Source of the DNA: Spirosoma fluviale
Lineage (GTDB): Bacteria; Bacteroidota; Bacteroidia; Cytophagales; Spirosomataceae
Direction: 5' to 3'
DNA: 64,000 nt
Assembly: GCF_900230225.1 (NCBI RefSeq)
Contig: NZ_OCNH01000001.1
Location: 682,001 to 746,000, forward strand
Under the pieces are notes generated by a model. That model saw nothing but the letters and a program-made list of their open reading frames with translations. It did not search any database and had not been told where the DNA came from. Made by a program: the position numbers and the translations under genes. Of this stretch, positions 53,919 to 61,705 are shown piece by piece. The first letter of the stretch is position 1; each line of letters starts with the position of its first letter.

Positions 53919-54239
53919 AAACGCTACTCTTCAGCGTCTGAACCCCGTCGAGCGAGACTAGTCAATCCTTTATTTTTCTACCATTAACCTCCCCAGCTTG
54001 ATACGATAGAACTTCATTTATCTGCTTCTCTAAATGGGCGTCTAATCGAGCTGCTGGAAAAAGAACGGTCAACTACTATCCTTAGCCTTCGGTCAATGAT
54101 CCTAAAAAACGAGTAATTTCGATACGAAACCAGGCATCCGTTTTTTCGACGACAATAAGTAGTCGTGCTATACCTTAACGTCAATTCTAGTGGCTACTGT
54201 GCTAGCATTAAAGTAAACTTCACGACAAACCCATCAACG
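53919..54239. other. Gene-free stretch
   Basis: These 321 bases show no reading frame I trust and no terminator. A weak inverted text CGACGAC/GTAGTCGTG lies near 54150. It separates the small membrane protein from a Crp/Fnr pseudogene. Confidence 0.5.
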
Positions 54240-54547
54240 ATGAATGAACAATTTCAAGCCCATATAAGCAAGTTCATACTAATGAGTGAAGACGAATTTG
54301 CTCAGGAAAACTGTTAGCCCACCATCCCGGCATGGAGAATTATTTCCGATGCGTGTACCAGAAAGCCTACTCAGCGGCCCAGATGCGGGTGAAGTTCTTG
54401 TATGACTTCTCCCGGGAAGACCTCTATCATTATTTTCGTAAGAGCCAGCCTGAGTTTTTACAGCGCGTTCCCCAATACCTCATCGCTTCGTACCTCAATA
54501 TTACGCCCGAATACCTAAGCGAAATCCACAGGAAGAGTGTTTCTTAA
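54240..54547 (+). pseudogene. Crp/Fnr-family regulator with internal deletion
   Basis: An ATG at 54240 opens MNEQFQAHISKFILMSEDEFAQ, the normal N-terminus of Bacteroidota Crp/Fnr regulators, then meets a stop after ENC. Shortly after, ENYFRCVYQKAYSAAQMRVKFL and RVPQYLIASYLNITPEYLSEIHRK encode the C-terminal helical part and winged-helix recognition element. The cyclic-nucleotide-binding beta barrel (about 100 residues) is gone. The ATG-start C-terminal fragment (54332-54547) could still be translated but is not expected to work. Confidence 0.75.
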
Positions 54548-54615
54548 ACTAGATTAAGTTTCGCTCCAATGAGCGTTTTCACCTTTGTGCTATCCAGTTA
54601 AACGGATAATACAAC

Positions 54616-55058
54616 ATGAAAATCGTGATTATTGGCGGTACCGGCCTCATTGGTAGTCAGCTGGTAAAAACCTGTCAGACAGCGTTGACGTGCTGGTTGC
54701 CTCACCGCAAACTGGCGTGAACACAGTTACCAACCAAGGGGTTGAGGAAGCTCTGACAAACGCAGACGTGGTTGTCGATGTCTCTAATTCACCCTCGTTT
54801 GCCGATCAGGATGTGATGACTTTCTTTACGTCGTCCACCCAAAACATAGTGGCAGCCAGTAAAAAAGCAGGTAGTAAACACCTGGTTATACTCTCCGTAG
54901 TGGGTACCGACCAGCTCCAGAAAAGTGGGTACTTTCGGGCCAAAAAAGCGCAGGAAGACTTGATCAAAGCCTCAGGCATTCCCTACACCATTGTTCAGGC
55001 CACTCAGTTCTTCGAAAGAAGAGATGGCCCAATTGCAAACGCCCCATACAACCCATGA
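54616..55058 (+). pseudogene. NmrA-like NAD(P)-binding protein, frameshifted and truncated
   Basis: MKIVIIGGTGLIGSQLVKT is the Rossmann start, but a one-base loss in an AAAAA run near 54668 shifts the frame (expected NLSDSVDVLVASPQTG). The rest continues in another frame through SNSPSFADQDVMTFF, SKHLVILSVVGTDQLQKSGYFRAKKAQED and IPYTIVQATQFFE, then ends abruptly at ~55018, where the phosphopantetheinyl transferase gene on the other strand begins its last codons. The C-terminal third is missing, so it is not functional. Confidence 0.75.
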
Positions 55059-55609
55059 TGGCTTATTGACAGCGGTATCGAGACTGAATTGCCAACGGTC
55101 AATAGGGGTACCCCAATGCTGTCTTTGGAAATAAGAATCTCCTGTTCTGGGGTATCGAATAGCCCGGAAACGTGCTGTCTGATCTGCTCCCGAATCTGGT
55201 ATTGATGAGTCCCGTAATCGGTCGTCCCGAACGGAACGATGACCTGTGTGTATCTGGGCATCGCATTGGCGGCAAATGCCACGGTGCTGATGTACTGCGG
55301 AGTCATGACCGATTTTGTCCGGTAGGCTTCGTGATAGAAGACGTCGCCGGTTACGGTTTCAGACGCTGGCTCGCTGAGGTGACATCCGATTTTCGAGGGA
55401 GCGAAAATGCGGTTTCCAGTGCGCCGGACGGCCAGTTTGTAGGCGCTTTCTTTCATACTCCACAACAGCCAAACCAGTTGGTCTGGGTCGTTGGCACTGT
55501 GAATCAGTTGTTGTTCGTGGGGGGTAAAGATTTTGTCGAGGTAGCCCCTTCGGCGCCAGTTGCTTTCGCGCTTTGCCAGGGCTAAATCGACAATATCGTT
55601 CCCGATCAT
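55004..55609 (-). CDS. 4'-phosphopantetheinyl transferase (AcpS/Sfp-like)
   Basis: 201 residues. The two catalytic motifs are present: MIGNDIVDLALA (Asp5, Asp8) and LWSMKESAYKL (Glu and Lys). It would attach the phosphopantetheine arm to the ACP encoded 4 bases upstream (overlap). It is the last gene of the polyketide operon, and a dedicated activator fits a self-contained pathway. Its 3' end abuts the NmrA pseudogene. Confidence 0.85.
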   Translation of the reverse strand: MIGNDIVDLALAKRESNWRRRGYLDKIFTPHEQQLIHSANDPDQLVWLLWSMKESAYKLAVRRTGNRIFAPSKIGCHLSEPASETVTGDVFYHEAYRTKSVMTPQYISTVAFAANAMPRYTQVIVPFGTTDYGTHQYQIREQIRQHVSGLFDTPEQEILISKDSIGVPLLTVGNSVSIPLSISHHGLYGAFAIGPSLLSKN

Positions 55610-55866
55610 GCTTTTTCGGCCAGTTTTTTGTTGATCACATCCATCGATGAACCCACGGTCAGCATTTGTTCCATGGCTTCATTGTCGATCACAATGTCGA
55701 ATTCCTCTTCAACATCCAGCGCAATGTCGACCAGATTGGCGGAGTTGATTTTCAGGTCATTGATGAAATCGGTTTGCTCGGTAACGTGCTCGAATGCCTG
55801 TTCATCCTGAACGTACGGCTTTACTATTTTTTTAAGCGTGGTGATTAACTCGTCTTTGGTTTGCAT
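55606..55866 (-). CDS. Acyl carrier protein of the polyketide operon
   Basis: 86 residues. The attachment serine is Ser42 in DLKINSANLVDI; the usual DSL is replaced by Asn-Ser-Ala, still consistent with an ACP. The helical pattern is acidic and typical (TLKKIVKPYV, EEEFDIVIDNEAMEQM). It probably carries acyl intermediates between the operon's ketosynthase, dehydratase and reductase and hands the chain to the type III PKS. A 4-base overlap with the transferase gene is present. Confidence 0.88.
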   Translation of the reverse strand: MQTKDELITTLKKIVKPYVQDEQAFEHVTEQTDFINDLKINSANLVDIALDVEEEFDIVIDNEAMEQMLTVGSSMDVINKKLAEKA

Positions 55867-55874
55867 ACGGTTGT

Positions 55875-57146
55875 TTACGGGTAAAACGTCTTTAAGATAA
55901 CACAGGCATTCACATCGCCGAACCCGAAGTTGGCCTTCGCAAGTACGGTACTATTTTGCGTAATTACCTGCTGTGGTATTCGATCCGGGGCGATCAGTGC
56001 CGAAATTTCCGGATGAAGGTCTTCGCTATTGATGGATGGGTAAATAAACCCGTGGTGCAGTTCCAGCACAGCCGCCACACACTCGATGCTCCCGGCCGCA
56101 CTCAGACAATGCCCTACCATCGACTTCAGGGAATTAATGTACGGAAAATCGGCCCCCCGCCGACCCAGGGCCTCGCACCAGGCCGTCACCTCGGCCGAGT
56201 CTTTGATGGTGGCCGTCAAATGCCCGTCGATAAGGTCGATTTCGTCGGGCTGAATACCGGCCTGTTGAATGGCTTGCTGGATGCATCGTTTTACGGCCTG
56301 GGCGTTGGGGGCTGTCATGGAGCCACCGCCCCGCTGCCCGCCCGAGTTCTGATGCCCGCCCAGCACTTCGGCGTAAATGGTGGCCTTTCGCTCAAGCGCC
56401 GACTCCAGCGATTCCAGCACCAGCGCACCGGCCCCGCTGCCCGGCACAAATCCGCTTGCCGTGGCACTCAGCGGCCGTGAGGCCCGTTCGGGGTCGTTGT
56501 TGAACTGGTACGGCATCACGCGCATAGCGTCGAAACCTCCCCAGATGTACGGGCCGTGGTCGCTGCAACTACCCGCCAGCACCCGTTTCGCCTGTCCGTT
56601 GGCAATGCGTTCGTACCCTAGTAACAGGGCTTCGGTACCCGTGGCACAGGCCGATGAATTGGCCGAAAGCTGGTTACCACAGCCAATCATGCCGCCGAGA
56701 AAGGCACTGACGCCACTGGTCATCGTCTGGATAACAACCGTGCTGCCCAACCGCCTGACCTGCCCCTCGTCAACTTTATAAATGGACTCTCGGAATTTAT
56801 CGACGCCCAGCATACCCGTCCCGAAAACGATGCCGCTGTCCCAATCCGGTTCGTTAGTGGCAATAGGCAATCCGGCGTTTTGCCAGGCTTCCATACCCGC
56901 GATCACGCCGTAGACGATGCCGCTGCTGTTGAGCTGCCGGAGCTGTAACTCACTGAAATACTGTTGCTTGATGGCTTCGGTAACGGGTGGGATACCACCA
57001 ATCTGGCACGAGAACTTCAATTCGGCCAGATCAGGCTGAAAGGCAATGCCGCTTTGTCCCGCCCGGATAGCGTCCAGAAACGACGGGACGCCCACCGCAT
57101 TGGGAGCGGCAACGCCCAGCCCCGTAATAACAACTCGGTTACGCAT
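55875..57146 (-). CDS. Beta-ketoacyl-ACP synthase (KAS II type) of the polyketide operon
   Basis: 423 residues. Catalytic Cys167 in SANSSACATG, His307 in IDGHLTATIKD and His344 in SMVGHCLSAAG with Lys339 complete the triad; the first His segment deviates from the usual HGTxTxxND. It elongates acyl-ACP with malonyl-ACP. Located between the ACP and the dehydratase genes, it is probably pathway specific, distinct from the housekeeping FabF. It overlaps the dehydratase gene by 8 bases. Confidence 0.9.
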   Translation of the reverse strand: MRNRVVITGLGVAAPNAVGVPSFLDAIRAGQSGIAFQPDLAELKFSCQIGGIPPVTEAIKQQYFSELQLRQLNSSGIVYGVIAGMEAWQNAGLPIATNEPDWDSGIVFGTGMLGVDKFRESIYKVDEGQVRRLGSTVVIQTMTSGVSAFLGGMIGCGNQLSANSSACATGTEALLLGYERIANGQAKRVLAGSCSDHGPYIWGGFDAMRVMPYQFNNDPERASRPLSATASGFVPGSGAGALVLESLESALERKATIYAEVLGGHQNSGGQRGGGSMTAPNAQAVKRCIQQAIQQAGIQPDEIDLIDGHLTATIKDSAEVTAWCEALGRRGADFPYINSLKSMVGHCLSAAGSIECVAAVLELHHGFIYPSINSEDLHPEISALIAPDRIPQQVITQNSTVLAKANFGFGDVNACVILKTFYP

Positions 57147-57618
57147 GAGTAGTCGGTTTCATCATTCCCGAAATGGTGCCCCGGCAAACGAGTTCGCCCC
57201 GGCTGTTCAGCATTTCGACTTTACAGGATAACTTGTTAAATCGAAAATACTCTTTTGTTGACCGCACGGTTACCGTTTCGCCGGGAAAAACGGGCTTGTA
57301 AAAATCAACCTGCGTGCCGGTCATGGCAATGGCAATGTTGGAGGTCAGGGTGTCGGACAACAGGAAAATGCCCAGGCAGACCACGCCAATCTGGGCCATC
57401 ACTTCCGTTAGAATGACCCCCGGCGTTACGGGTGCCTGTTTAAAATGGCCGAGGTAAAAAAAGGAATCGTCGGGAAAGGTATAACTGCCTTCAGTACCAT
57501 TTTCATCGACATGCTGCAATGTATCGACAAACAGAAACGGCGGGCTGTAGGGAAGTTTTTCGAGTATGGATGTAAAATTCTGCAAGTGTATCAGTTTATT
57601 GAAGATGTTCGCCACCAT
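57139..57618 (-). CDS. 3-hydroxyacyl-ACP dehydratase (FabZ-like hotdog)
   Basis: 159 residues. The active His is His58 in YLGHFKQAPVTPGV and the Glu is Glu72 in ILTEVMAQIG, with the same 14-residue spacing as FabZ. It removes water from 3-hydroxyacyl-ACP. It overlaps the enoyl reductase gene by 23 bases. Confidence 0.88.
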   Translation of the reverse strand: MVANIFNKLIHLQNFTSILEKLPYSPPFLFVDTLQHVDENGTEGSYTFPDDSFFYLGHFKQAPVTPGVILTEVMAQIGVVCLGIFLLSDTLTSNIAIAMTGTQVDFYKPVFPGETVTVRSTKEYFRFNKLSCKVEMLNSRGELVCRGTISGMMKPTTHA

Positions 57619-58393
57619 TGACCGGAATGACGGTGCCGTTGATCCAGGCCGCTTCGTCTTTACAAAGTAAATAGACCACGTTGGCTACGTCCTCGGGCGT
57701 TGTCAGCCGCGAGAATGGGTTCCGTTCGAGGGTGTGTGATCGAAGGGAGTCGGCCCCCGGAATCATACGAAACGAGGCAGTGTCCGTAACCCCCGCCATA
57801 ATGCAGTTGGCCCGAATGCCATACGGTGCCATTTCCAGCGCAATACTTCGGGAAATGGCTTCCAGAGCGGCTTTGGCAGCCGAAACAGCGGCATAGTTTC
57901 GCCAGGCTTTTTGACTGCCTTCGCTGGTAAAACTAATGACGCGGGTATCAGCAGCAAATAAACCCGCGTCAAACAGATCTCTGGTCCAGTCGTACAAACT
58001 AATGGCCATGGCGTCGATGGTTAGCTGAAAATCGTCGTGCTGAAGGGGGCGCTGGCCGTCGGCAACCATCGGTTTTAAATTCCCTTTGGCAATACTGTGG
58101 ATGAGCGCCCGGACTTTGCCCATAGCGCCCAAAACGTTGGTTAAGGTCGCAATAACTTCGGCCCGCTTTTCGGGATTGGTTGCGTCGACATTGTAGTGTT
58201 TCAGTAAAACGCCTTCGCCCTCGATCTGATTAAATGCGGCTTCAACGTCCGGCAAGTCAATTTTTCGGGTGCGGTGAATAAGGCACAGGTTCAACCCGTG
58301 TTTCGCCAATTTTTTGGCCGTGGCCAACCCCAGTCCTGAACTCCCGCCCAGAATAACCGCCCAATACTGCTTGCCTGAAAACTCGTTTACCAC
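57596..58393 (-). CDS. Enoyl-ACP reductase, FabL-like SDR
   Basis: 265 residues. The nucleotide motif is GGSSGLGLA at 16-24. The catalytic pair is Tyr167 and Lys174 (Y-x6-K, in NYAAVSAAKAALE), the spacing of FabI/FabL enoyl reductases, not the Y-x3-K of ketoreductases. ITPEDVANVV-like TTPEDVANVVYLLCKDEAAWINGTVIPVNGG closes the fold. It reduces the enoyl-ACP; a specific ketoreductase is not in the operon and may come from FabG. It overlaps the type III PKS gene by 7 bases. Confidence 0.82.
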   Translation of the reverse strand: MVNEFSGKQYWAVILGGSSGLGLATAKKLAKHGLNLCLIHRTRKIDLPDVEAAFNQIEGEGVLLKHYNVDATNPEKRAEVIATLTNVLGAMGKVRALIHSIAKGNLKPMVADGQRPLQHDDFQLTIDAMAISLYDWTRDLFDAGLFAADTRVISFTSEGSQKAWRNYAAVSAAKAALEAISRSIALEMAPYGIRANCIMAGVTDTASFRMIPGADSLRSHTLERNPFSRLTTPEDVANVVYLLCKDEAAWINGTVIPVNGGEHLQ

Positions 58394-59439
58394 TGTAATA
58401 AAACGCGTTGCGCCGTAAAACCGGGACCAAAACTTAACATGAGGCCATATTCACCTTCGTTGAGCGGCTTGTCCATAAATCGTTCCAGTACGTAAAGTAC
58501 CGTGGCGCTCGACATATTGCCATACAGCCGCAGCACTTCTTTGGTGTCGTCAATATTCTTTCCCAGCTTCCCGAACAATTCCTGCACGACTTCCACGATC
58601 TTGCGTCCGCCGGGATGAAAAATAAGGTGCGAAATGTCCTCGATGACCAGCCCGTTCTTTTTCAGGAATGGGTGAATAATGGCCGGAAAATGTTCGGCAA
58701 TATTGTCCGTTACGGCTTTATCGAGCACCATTTGCAGGCCACTGTTTGTCAGGTTGAAGCCCATCATGTGGGTGGCATCGTAAAAATGGTACATCTCTTC
58801 CGACACTACCTCCGGACCTTTATCGTCTTCGTGTGACGAGAGCAGGACGCAGGCGGCCCCATCGCCGAAAATGGCCGCGCTCACGATGTTGGCCATCGAG
58901 AAATCGTTCAACTGAAACGTGGCCGTTGGCGATTCGACCGCCAGCAGTGCCGCCCGTTTGCCGGGATTCGCTTTCAGGAAATTCTTGGCGTAGATAATGC
59001 CCGAAACCCCCGCTACGCAGCCCATTTCCGTTACCGGCAACCGCACCACATCCTGCTTCATCTGCATGCTGTTGATCAGGTAAGCATCCAGCGATGGAAT
59101 CATGATGCCGGTACAGCTTACCGTAATGAGGTAGTCGATATCCGTTGTCTGCCAGTTGACTTTTGCCAGCGCTTTGGTAAGAACATCTTCGCCCAGTTTG
59201 ATGCATTCCCGGCTATAAATGGCGTTCTTATCTTCAAACGAGGTACTTGAAAACACCTCCGCCGGACTCATGACGGAGTAGCGCCGATCGACGGCAGCAT
59301 TCTCAAAAATCTTCTTTACTTTTCGTTGGAAACGGCTTTCCTGACCCTCCAGCCAGGTATCCAGAAATGGTAAAATGTCATTCGTATCCCGCCAGTTTTC
59401 GGGTAAGGATTTTGCAACTGCCGCAATTTTTACACTCAT
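58387..59439 (-). CDS. Type III polyketide synthase
   Basis: 350 residues. The catalytic triad is intact: Cys141 in EMGCVAGVSG, His275 in LIFHPGGRK, Asn308 in YGNMSSATV. The GFGPG loop appears as SFGPGFTAQRV. Such enzymes extend a fatty acyl starter with malonyl-CoA and cyclise it to an alkylresorcinol or alkylpyrone. Neighbouring genes could supply the starter and modify the ring. The stop of the methyltransferase gene overlaps its start by 4 bases. Confidence 0.92.
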   Translation of the reverse strand: MSVKIAAVAKSLPENWRDTNDILPFLDTWLEGQESRFQRKVKKIFENAAVDRRYSVMSPAEVFSSTSFEDKNAIYSRECIKLGEDVLTKALAKVNWQTTDIDYLITVSCTGIMIPSLDAYLINSMQMKQDVVRLPVTEMGCVAGVSGIIYAKNFLKANPGKRAALLAVESPTATFQLNDFSMANIVSAAIFGDGAACVLLSSHEDDKGPEVVSEEMYHFYDATHMMGFNLTNSGLQMVLDKAVTDNIAEHFPAIIHPFLKKNGLVIEDISHLIFHPGGRKIVEVVQELFGKLGKNIDDTKEVLRLYGNMSSATVLYVLERFMDKPLNEGEYGLMLSFGPGFTAQRVLLQW

Positions 59440-60149
59440 AGGGTTTCAATAATCCATTGGTAGCGAAAAGCCCAACGCCAGTTGATACGATAGGCTGTTA
59501 ACCGTAATTGTTTCGAAAATGCGACTAATTCCTGTTTCTTAAACCCGCGTAAAATGGACGTCAGGCCATCCTCGCGCGACAGTTTGTTGAGCCGGAAGAC
59601 AAAGCAAATGAGCTGGAAAAGCCGGTACGCCAGCGCCGAGCGTTGTAAGTCGTTGATAACGACCCCAAGCTTCGCTTTTTGCGCCAGTAAACCCATTAAA
59701 TACAAGATTTCCTGGTCGCTGAAGTGGTGCAGCGTCAGCGTACATAACGCAATGTCGTACTCGACCGATGCAAAAGGTTCGTCGAATATGTTTTGAGTAT
59801 CGTACCGGATTGTTGGGTAAGCCGTTGAACTGGCTTTGGCATGATTGACGGTATAGGCGTTGGCGTCGATGCCAAGCACATCCACCCGAATGCCTTCCTG
59901 TTTGGCAAAGTCAACGACTTCCCGGCACATATCGCCGTTACCGCAACCAATATCGATTATGGAGAAAACCCGGTCTTTCGGTTGATTTTTAAGTAGTTCC
60001 CTGATACCATCGATGGTGACCCGGTTGCCGCCCAGCCATTGGTTGATAATGGCAATTTTGTCCAGGGCATCACGCAGTTCGTCGCCTTCTAACGAAAAAT
60101 CATCCAGATATTCTTCTTTGGTGGTACGCTGCGTAGTACTTAAAAACAT
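59436..60149 (-). CDS. SAM-dependent methyltransferase of the polyketide operon
   Basis: 237 residues. Motif I is SIIDIGCGNGDM at 63-74. The sequence is of the UbiE/Coq5-like class I type, with the LCTLTLHHFSDQEILYLMGLL motif. The adjacent type III PKS and flavin oxidoreductase suggest it O- or C-methylates the phenolic lipid, as SrsB does in Streptomyces. Start overlaps its neighbour by 4 bases. Confidence 0.85.
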   Translation of the reverse strand: MFLSTTQRTTKEEYLDDFSLEGDELRDALDKIAIINQWLGGNRVTIDGIRELLKNQPKDRVFSIIDIGCGNGDMCREVVDFAKQEGIRVDVLGIDANAYTVNHAKASSTAYPTIRYDTQNIFDEPFASVEYDIALCTLTLHHFSDQEILYLMGLLAQKAKLGVVINDLQRSALAYRLFQLICFVFRLNKLSREDGLTSILRGFKKQELVAFSKQLRLTAYRINWRWAFRYQWIIETL

Positions 60150-60199
60150 CAGGTTCGCTTTAGGGTGATTGATTGTCGGTACGACATACTGTAAACGAA

Positions 60200-61342
60200 T
60201 TAGACAAGCAAGGGTTTGCCGTGCGTTTGCTTAATAAGTATAGGCAATACGCCGGGTGTACGTTGCAGGCTTTTCAATAAAACATCCGTAATACCCGGAT
60301 AAGACAATACCGTTTGGGCAATGCGGCCGGTCAGCAGTCGGGTTCTGAACTCGGCCGACCAGCCATTGGTGTATTGTTTTTCCAAAGCAGACCGGTTCGC
60401 TAGTTTACCATTAAAAAACTGAATGACCAATTCCGATACCAGTTTGGCACTGTGAATAGCCATCGCCATGCCGTTTCCGCAAAGGGGGTGAATAAGACCG
60501 GCCGTGTCTCCGCACATCAGTATATGGTTTTCGACCGGGCTTTTTTTGTCGAACGAAATCTGACTAATCGTTAGCGGCCTGGTAAAAAGAGGGGTGGCCT
60601 TGGCGAAAAAATCATCCAGAAAAGGGTTTTTTCTCAGCACGTGCTGCTGAAAGGAATCGATGTTCCTGAACGCTTTGAAACTCCGGTAATTAACCAGATA
60701 GCAAGCGTTCACAATCCCGTTTTCGACCTGGGAAAGTCCACAGTAACCACCATCAAAATTATGCAGGGCCACCAGGTCGTTCGGGAAGTTGGCCTTATAG
60801 TGCGCTTTGACGCCCAGCCAGCCCGACTCCCGGCTGGCAAACGGTCGATTGAGCCGCTTGTCCAGTTGAGATCGCTTGCCATACGCGCCCAGAACGATCT
60901 TCGCCATGTACGTTTGTTTCGTCGCCGTAGTTACGGTAAAGCCATCGTTCGCAAACTGAATATCCGTTACGTCCGCCTGCCGAAGGTCGACGCCTGCCAA
61001 TTTTGCTTTATCGGCCAGAAACTGGTCGAGGGTATACCGACTCACGCCAAAGCCGCCCAGCGGTAACGTACTTTCGACGGTTTTTCCGGCGGCTGTGCTG
61101 AGAAGAAAGCGGCTAATGCGGGAGGGGTTCAACTCGTCGATGCCAACGCCAAGGTGTTGCAGGTAGGGGAGCACTTCGTTGGAGATATATTCTCCGCAGA
61201 CTTTATGCTGGGGATACGCCTGTTTCTCCAGCAATAAGACGTGTACTCCTGCGCGGGCCAGATGAATACCGGCGGTCAACCCGGCCAGACCGCCCCCAAT
61301 GATAAGTACATCGGCATCAACTGTCATTCGGGTTGGCTTCAT
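60200..61342 (-). CDS. FAD-dependent oxidoreductase (geranylgeranyl-reductase/UbiH-like)
   Basis: 380 residues. The FAD motif is DVLIIGGGLAGLTAGIHLARAGVHVLLLEK at 11-40, and the second site is MCGDTAGLIHPLCGNGMAMAIHSAKL. This group oxidises or reduces aromatic or isoprenoid substrates; beside a type III PKS, a hydroxylase converting an alkylresorcinol to a hydroquinone or quinone (SrsC-like) is the most likely role. It is the first gene of the operon, 50 bases before the methyltransferase. Met6 is an alternative start. A strong inverted repeat lies upstream. Confidence 0.85.
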   Translation of the reverse strand: MKPTRMTVDADVLIIGGGLAGLTAGIHLARAGVHVLLLEKQAYPQHKVCGEYISNEVLPYLQHLGVGIDELNPSRISRFLLSTAAGKTVESTLPLGGFGVSRYTLDQFLADKAKLAGVDLRQADVTDIQFANDGFTVTTATKQTYMAKIVLGAYGKRSQLDKRLNRPFASRESGWLGVKAHYKANFPNDLVALHNFDGGYCGLSQVENGIVNACYLVNYRSFKAFRNIDSFQQHVLRKNPFLDDFFAKATPLFTRPLTISQISFDKKSPVENHILMCGDTAGLIHPLCGNGMAMAIHSAKLVSELVIQFFNGKLANRSALEKQYTNGWSAEFRTRLLTGRIAQTVLSYPGITDVLLKSLQRTPGVLPILIKQTHGKPLLV

Positions 61343-61386
61343 GGGTGATAAAACGAGTGATTTGTAAATTAGGTTTTAGGTCAGGG

Positions 61387-61466
61387 CAAGCCGTAGCCTG
61401 GACGGCCACGTCCGGGTGAAAAGAGGAAATATACCATCCGGACGTGGCCGTCCAGGCTACGGCTTG
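61387..61466. repeat. Perfect inverted repeat upstream of the polyketide operon
   Basis: Two 29-nt arms (61387-61415 and 61438-61466) are exact complements, with a 22-nt loop; core CCGTAGCCTGGACGGCCACG. No T run follows, so it is not an ordinary terminator. It starts 44 bases before the oxidoreductase start codon. The rest of the gap, to 61705, is AT-rich and probably contains promoters for both sides. Confidence 0.8.
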
Positions 61467-61705
61467 ATAATCTTAAACAGGTTGGTACTTACTTTTTTGT
61501 CAAAAGTACATGAAACAAAACCATAATTCAGTGTATCAAAATTAACATTATCTTCTCTTGATTTTAAGCTAATGTGCTGATTTACAAACTTTACTTGGTT
61601 GGTTGTTTATTTATAAGTATTTGAACAATTACCGAAAGCCTGCGCGGGAGTATTGCCGTAAGTTTGATATGAAGCAATTCCTAAATCGCCTGCTTCGTAT
61701 CCGGT

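Noticed and set aside
54332-54547. Independent small HTH gene
   Set aside because: It matches only the C-terminal part of Crp/Fnr regulators and lies directly after the N-terminal fragment of the same family, so it is better read as one pseudogene.
54690-55058. Intact NmrA-like gene
   Set aside because: The Rossmann N-terminus is upstream in another frame and the C-terminus is cut at the neighbouring gene.
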